A DNA stretch of 64,000 bases from Drechmeria coniospora (Eukaryota; Ascomycota; Sordariomycetes; Hypocreales; Ophiocordycipitaceae): positions 8,428,520-8,492,519 of the forward strand of contig NC_054389.1 in NCBI RefSeq assembly GCF_001625195.1. The letters are read 5' to 3'. Shown piece after piece: positions 59,352 through 64,000 of the stretch (its first letter is position 1; each line of letters opens with the position of its first letter). The position numbers and the translations under genes are program-made. The notes under the pieces were generated by a model that saw only the letters and a list, made by a program, of their open reading frames with translations, made no database searches and had not been told where the DNA came from.

Positions 59352-62300
59352 ATGGGGTCCCTGGTACCGACACGAGATGACGTTGCCATCATTGGCATGT
59401 CCTGCCGCTTTCCCAGTGATGCAGACACGGCGGATCGATTCTGGGATTTCATTTGCCAGGGCCGCAGTACGTCCTTCACGGCTGCCTCGTTACTCTGACC
59501 CCGAAATTGGGTAATCTCTAACTCACCGCAGATGCCTATGCCGAGAATCCCAGTCGCTGGGCGGCTAATGCTTTCCATCACGGCGAGAAGAAGATCAACA
59601 CAAGTCTGACGCGCGGCGGCCACTTCATTAAACAAGATGTCGCCGCTTTTGATGCCAACTTCTTCAGCCTTTCCAAGACGGAGGCAGAGTCGATGGACCC
59701 TCAGCAACGGATGATCATGGAAGTGACATACGAGTCCATGGAGAGTGCCGGTCTGCGTATCGAGAACCTCGCGGGTTCACGCACGGGCGTCTTCATGGCC
59801 AGCTTCACCAGCGACTATCGTGAGTTGATGTTCCGCGACGCCGAGACTGCACCCCTGTATACGGCCACTGGGACCAGCAACACATCTACTTCCAACCGTG
59901 TATCCTGGTTCTTCGACCTCCGTGGGCCCAGCTTCACCGTAAACACGGCCTGCTCCTCCAGCCTGGTCGCCTGTCACCTGGCCTGCCAAAGCCTCTGGAG
60001 CGGCGAGACGGAAACGGCCATCGTCGGCGGCACCAGCCTGCTTCTGAATCCGGACATGTTCCTTTACCTTTCCAACCAGCAGTTTCTCGCCCCTGACGGC
60101 CAGTGCAAGAGCTTCGACAACGCCGGCGATGGATACGGCCGAGGTGACGGCATCGGCGTTGTAATTCTCAAGCGTGTCGCAGACGCAATTCGTGACGGCG
60201 ATCCAATTCGGGCAGTTATCCGGGGCAGCGGCAGCAACCAAGATGGACATACAAAGGGCTTCACAATCCCCAGCGTCGAGGCTCAAGCATCTCTCATAGC
60301 AGAAACCTACCGTAACGCCGGTCTTTCGTTGGCCGAGACGCGCTACGTGGAAGCCCATGGCACAGGCACCCAGGCCGGTGACACCCGTGAGATGGAGGGT
60401 ATTGCGCAAACCTTCAGCAAGCATCGGGCGGAATCCGACGAACTCGTTGTCGGATCTGTCAAATCCAATATCGGACATCTGGAGGCGTGCGCGGGATTAG
60501 CCTCGCTCATAAAATGCGTCTATATCCTCGAAACAGGGGTCATTCCACCGACGCCCAGTGTCCGTCTCCTCAACACCAAGATCCCATGGGCAGAATGGCA
60601 TCTCAAGGTTCCGTCAACAAGAACCCCTTGGCCGAAGACTGGCTTAAGACGGCTCAGCACCCAGGGTTTCGGGTACGGGGGCACAAACGCGCATCTCATT
60701 CTTGACGACGCAGCCCACTACCTCGAGGAGCGTAACCTTAGGGGTCATCACTACACGAGCACGGAGATTCCACATGCGCAGCGACTTCTGGATGATAGTC
60801 CCCAAAACAAAAAACGTCAGATGTTATTCTTGTTCCGGTCAAACGACCGCGAAGGGCTCAGACGAGTCCGCTCCTCGCTGGAACAACATCTTCGCAATCG
60901 TCTCGCGTCAGTCCCTCAAGACGGTGGCGATTATCTGCAAGATCTGGCATTCACACTTGCAAACCGGCGATCTCTTCTGAAGTGGCAAACATTTGCTGCT
61001 GCGAGTACGGCAGAGGAATTGGTGGACCTTCTCAAGAAGGACGACAACTCGTGGACGGCGCCCGTTGCAAGATGCACCACAGAACCTCCTCGAATTGGCT
61101 TCATATTCACTGGTCAGGGGGCGCAATGGGCGCGCATGGGCGTTGAACTCATGGAATATGCCATCTTTCGCAAGAGCGTCGAAGAGTCGGATCTCTTCCT
61201 GCGCCAGACTCTCCACTGTCCTTGGTCTGCTGCCGAAGAGCTAGCCAAGTCGCAGGACACGTCGCGGTTGTCCGAGGCAGCCTACAGCCAAACACTCTGT
61301 ACGGTCCTTCAGATTGCCATTGTAGATTTGTTCGAGGATTGGAATGTCGCACCCACGCGTGTTGCCGGACACTCGAGCGGCGAAATTGCGGCTGCGTACT
61401 GCCTCGGTGCGTTGAGCAAGCACGACAGCCTGCGAGTAGCCTACTACCGAGGTGTCCTGTCTTCCGAGATGCGACAGACGCATAAAGATCAAAAGGGGGC
61501 CATGATGGCCATCGGCTCTGGCCCCGAGAGGGTCGAGGAGTGGCTCAAGCAGCTCACAAAGGGGCGCGTCGTTGTCGCTTGCATCAACTCTCCAAAAAGT
61601 GTCACAGCATCGGGTGACGCAGCTGCCATCGACGAACTGACCACGATCGTGGAGGGTGCCGGCGTATTCGGACGTAAGCTGCAGGTTGATGTAGCTTACC
61701 ATTCTCACCACATGCAAACGGTCGCATCAGCGTACGCCGACTTGCTCAAGAACGTCAAGCCACTGCCGGCGCGCGAGGGTCGGTCCATGCACTCTAGCGT
61801 CCTGGGCCGAGCGATCGATGCTACGAGTCTTGGAGCATCCAACTGGGTGAGCAATCTTGTCTCTCCCGTTCGCTTCTCTGACGCCATCTCCGACATGCTT
61901 TACGATGGAGAGGATCTGGCCCTGGATTTCTTGGTCGAGATTGGACCGCACCCTGCTCTCAAAGGGCCTGTCCAACAGATCCTGCAACCCCATGGCCCAT
62001 CGGCGCTGGCTGTCAAGTATGCGAGCGTCCTGACTCGTGGGCATGGAGCGGTGAAAACTGCGCTCGCGTGTGTGGGAGAGTGCGTTCTATCCAACGTCCC
62101 TGTTGACGTGGCTCGTGTAAACGGTGGCATTGGAAATCCTCGTCCTGTCGTCGACCTGCCACCATACCCCTGGAATCGATCTACCAGGTTCTGGGCCGAG
62201 TCGCGGCTTTCGGAAGAATACCGATTGCGCAAGCACGCCCGTCTTCCACTCCTTGGTTGCCCTTGTCCCACCATGGGTGCGCGCGAGCGATATTGGCGCG

Positions 62301-64000
62301 GCATGGTGCGGTTGGATGAGGAGCCTTGGATTAGGGACCACGAGATTCAAGGGTCCATCCTGTATCCTGGGGCAGGGTTCCTCATCATGGCGATCGAAGC
62401 CGCATTGCAGCAGGCAGACAACTTGCGCACGGTCGCTTCGTTTACATTACGAGATGTCCATCTCGACGCCGCGCTGGTGGTGACCGAGGACAGTATTGTG
62501 GAGGCGATCCTTCAACTGCGGCCACATCTGCTTGCACCGGGTAGTAGCCAATCGTCCTGGATGGAGTTTACTGTGAACTCGTCCACGGATAGGGGTCCCC
62601 TACGCCAAAACTGCTCCGGTCTCATCATGGTCGAGTATGAAGTCGATGCTGACTCGGACATGGGTCGCGAATCCGCCCTTGAATCGGCGGCAGTCGTGGA
62701 TTTCTATAAGGAGACGCAACTCTCGTGCCGAAAGACAGTCGACGTAGACAAGTTCTATTCTCGGCTCGATTCTCTGGGTCTCTCTTATGGACCAACATTT
62801 GCCAATGTCACTGCGATTCGGAGATCTGGTGAAGGAAAATGCGTCGGTTCATTGCGCGTCCCCGAGGTAGATAGCGCCGTGCCTCCGGCATATAGCAGTC
62901 ACCCTCATGTCATTCATCCGACAACGCTGGATGCTGTCTTTCATCTCGCTTTTGCCGCTCTTGAGGACGCTCTGCTTCCAGGGCCCATGGTTCCAACCAA
63001 CATAGACGAGGTGGTAGTTGCAGCAAACGTGCCAAACCGGCCCGGCACATTGCTTCGTGGAGTCTCGCAATCCTCGCCTCACGGCTTCCGTGAGCTCGTG
63101 TCCGATATAAGCATGTTGGATGACGAAATGAGCAGAATGGTCGTTCGGATCAAAGGTTTTCGCTGCGCTGACGTTTCGGGCGGGAACATGACCTCGTTGG
63201 AGGCAGTAGAGACTCGACCGATCGGATTTCGTCTTGAGTGGAAGCCTGCGGTCGAATTGCTGCCTGACGAAAAGCTGAAACAATTCATCGGCGATGTTGC
63301 CGAAAAGCGAACGGACTCGAAACTCGCTCGCGCCGGTGAGCTGAAGAATGAAGCTCGCCACATTTCTGAGGAGTTGGGTCAGACAGAGAACCTCCCAACT
63401 CCAGACCAGCAGGACCAATGGTTGAAAGAGATGGAAGATTGCGGCGTGCTATTCGAACTCGCACAGGCTCTCGACACTGTGAGTATATCACTTCAGTCAA
63501 TAGACGGCTTCCGAAAACTAACAGGAATCCAAGTACCTCGCACTTCGGCATCACACGAACCCGAATCTGTCTGTGCTTGAATTGAGCCTGGACTCCGTGC
63601 CATTCTCTCTTTTCGCAAACCTCCCCAGCCGCGACAGAATTCTCCAGACAGCGCAATTCGCAATTTCAGTATGCCAGGAAAGTGCTGTTGATCGGATCAA
63701 GGGCTGGTTTGGGTCCAAGGCTTCAGCAATCGACGTCGTAGTCGCAGATTATTCCACTAAGCTCGACAAGAGCTCAGAGATGCACGATGTCATCATCGTA
63801 TTCGACCCCGGTTTCGTTTATGCAAAGCAAGATGTTGTTTTGCGCAACGCGCGGAAGCTGCTAAACCCGGGCGGAACCCTGGTTATTGCCGAAATCAACA
63901 AGCCAGAGGCTAACCTTACCACAGCATTAAGGGCGCTTCAATGGACAAGGTGAGTCTCATTCTATTATATCCGCTTGCACATGTAATAGTGGCCTGGTTC
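59352..64000 (+). CDS. Highly reducing type I polyketide synthase (partial)
   Basis: Three exons in the window (59352-59466, 59532-63478, 63534-63949); a GTGAGT donor at 63950 opens an intron that runs past the right edge. About 1492 residues are present. KS (about 10-430) has Cys179 in NTACSSSL, His314 in EAHGTGTQ and His354 in NIGHLEA. AT (about 560-870) has GFIFTGQGAQWARMG and Ser653 in GHSSGE. DH (about 920-1230) has His975 in WIRDHEIQGS and Asp1172 in HPTTLDAVFH. A methyltransferase-like region begins at about 1355 (YLALRHHTNPNLSVLEL), but the SAM loop is degenerate (LELSLDSVPF instead of LEIGAGTGG). ER, KR and ACP would lie beyond the window. KS-AT-DH-MT order marks a highly reducing PKS. 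Confidence 0.95.

Overview
The window is nuclear DNA of a filamentous ascomycete. Genes are GC-rich with C/G-ending codons and carry short (45-160 nt) introns with CTNAC/CTGAC-like branch points. The family content (CDC4, DUG2, SUR1-type glycosyltransferase, modin-like protein, HsbA, DUF3112, AflR-like regulator, HR-PKS, NACHT gene) fits Sordariomycetes, probably Hypocreales. This placement is inference. I found no tRNA, rRNA or CRISPR array. All exon limits below were read by eye from splice consensus and reading frame.

Layout. 0-35 kb is mostly core genome: an RGG-rich charged protein (-), a SUR1/OCH1-type glycosyltransferase (+), a GH2 beta-galactosidase (+), a DUG2-type WD40-M20 peptidase (+), a convergent thioesterase-like/O-methyltransferase pair, a modin-like membrane protein (+), a CDC4 F-box/WD40 protein (+) and a conserved one-TM protein (+). 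At 35.4-36.4 kb is a secreted glycosylasparaginase (-).

36.5-45 kb is accessory. It holds a truncated copia-type retroelement with an intact gag-like frame and a dead protease, a decayed NACHT (NLR-like) pseudogene, an FHA-domain protein kinase and an uncharacterised gene. 45-49 kb is gene-poor. An HsbA-like secreted protein follows at 49 kb.

50.5-64 kb looks like the edge of a secondary-metabolite cluster: an FAD monooxygenase (-), a DUF3112 membrane protein (-), an AflR-like Zn2Cys6 regulator (+), a free-standing pseudo-ACP-thioesterase protein (-), and, divergent from it, a highly reducing PKS (+) that runs off the right edge. The likely logic is that the regulator controls the PKS, the thioesterase releases or edits its product, and the monooxygenase tailors it. 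The thioesterase protein resembles the C-terminal ACP-TE of a non-reducing PKS, but the phosphopantetheine serine position is arginine. This is my best candidate for something unusual.

The long intergenic stretches are packed with a GTAC-cored vocabulary, above all TACGGAGTAC and its variants, which is nearly absent from coding sequence. Two genes need GC-AG introns to keep their frame.
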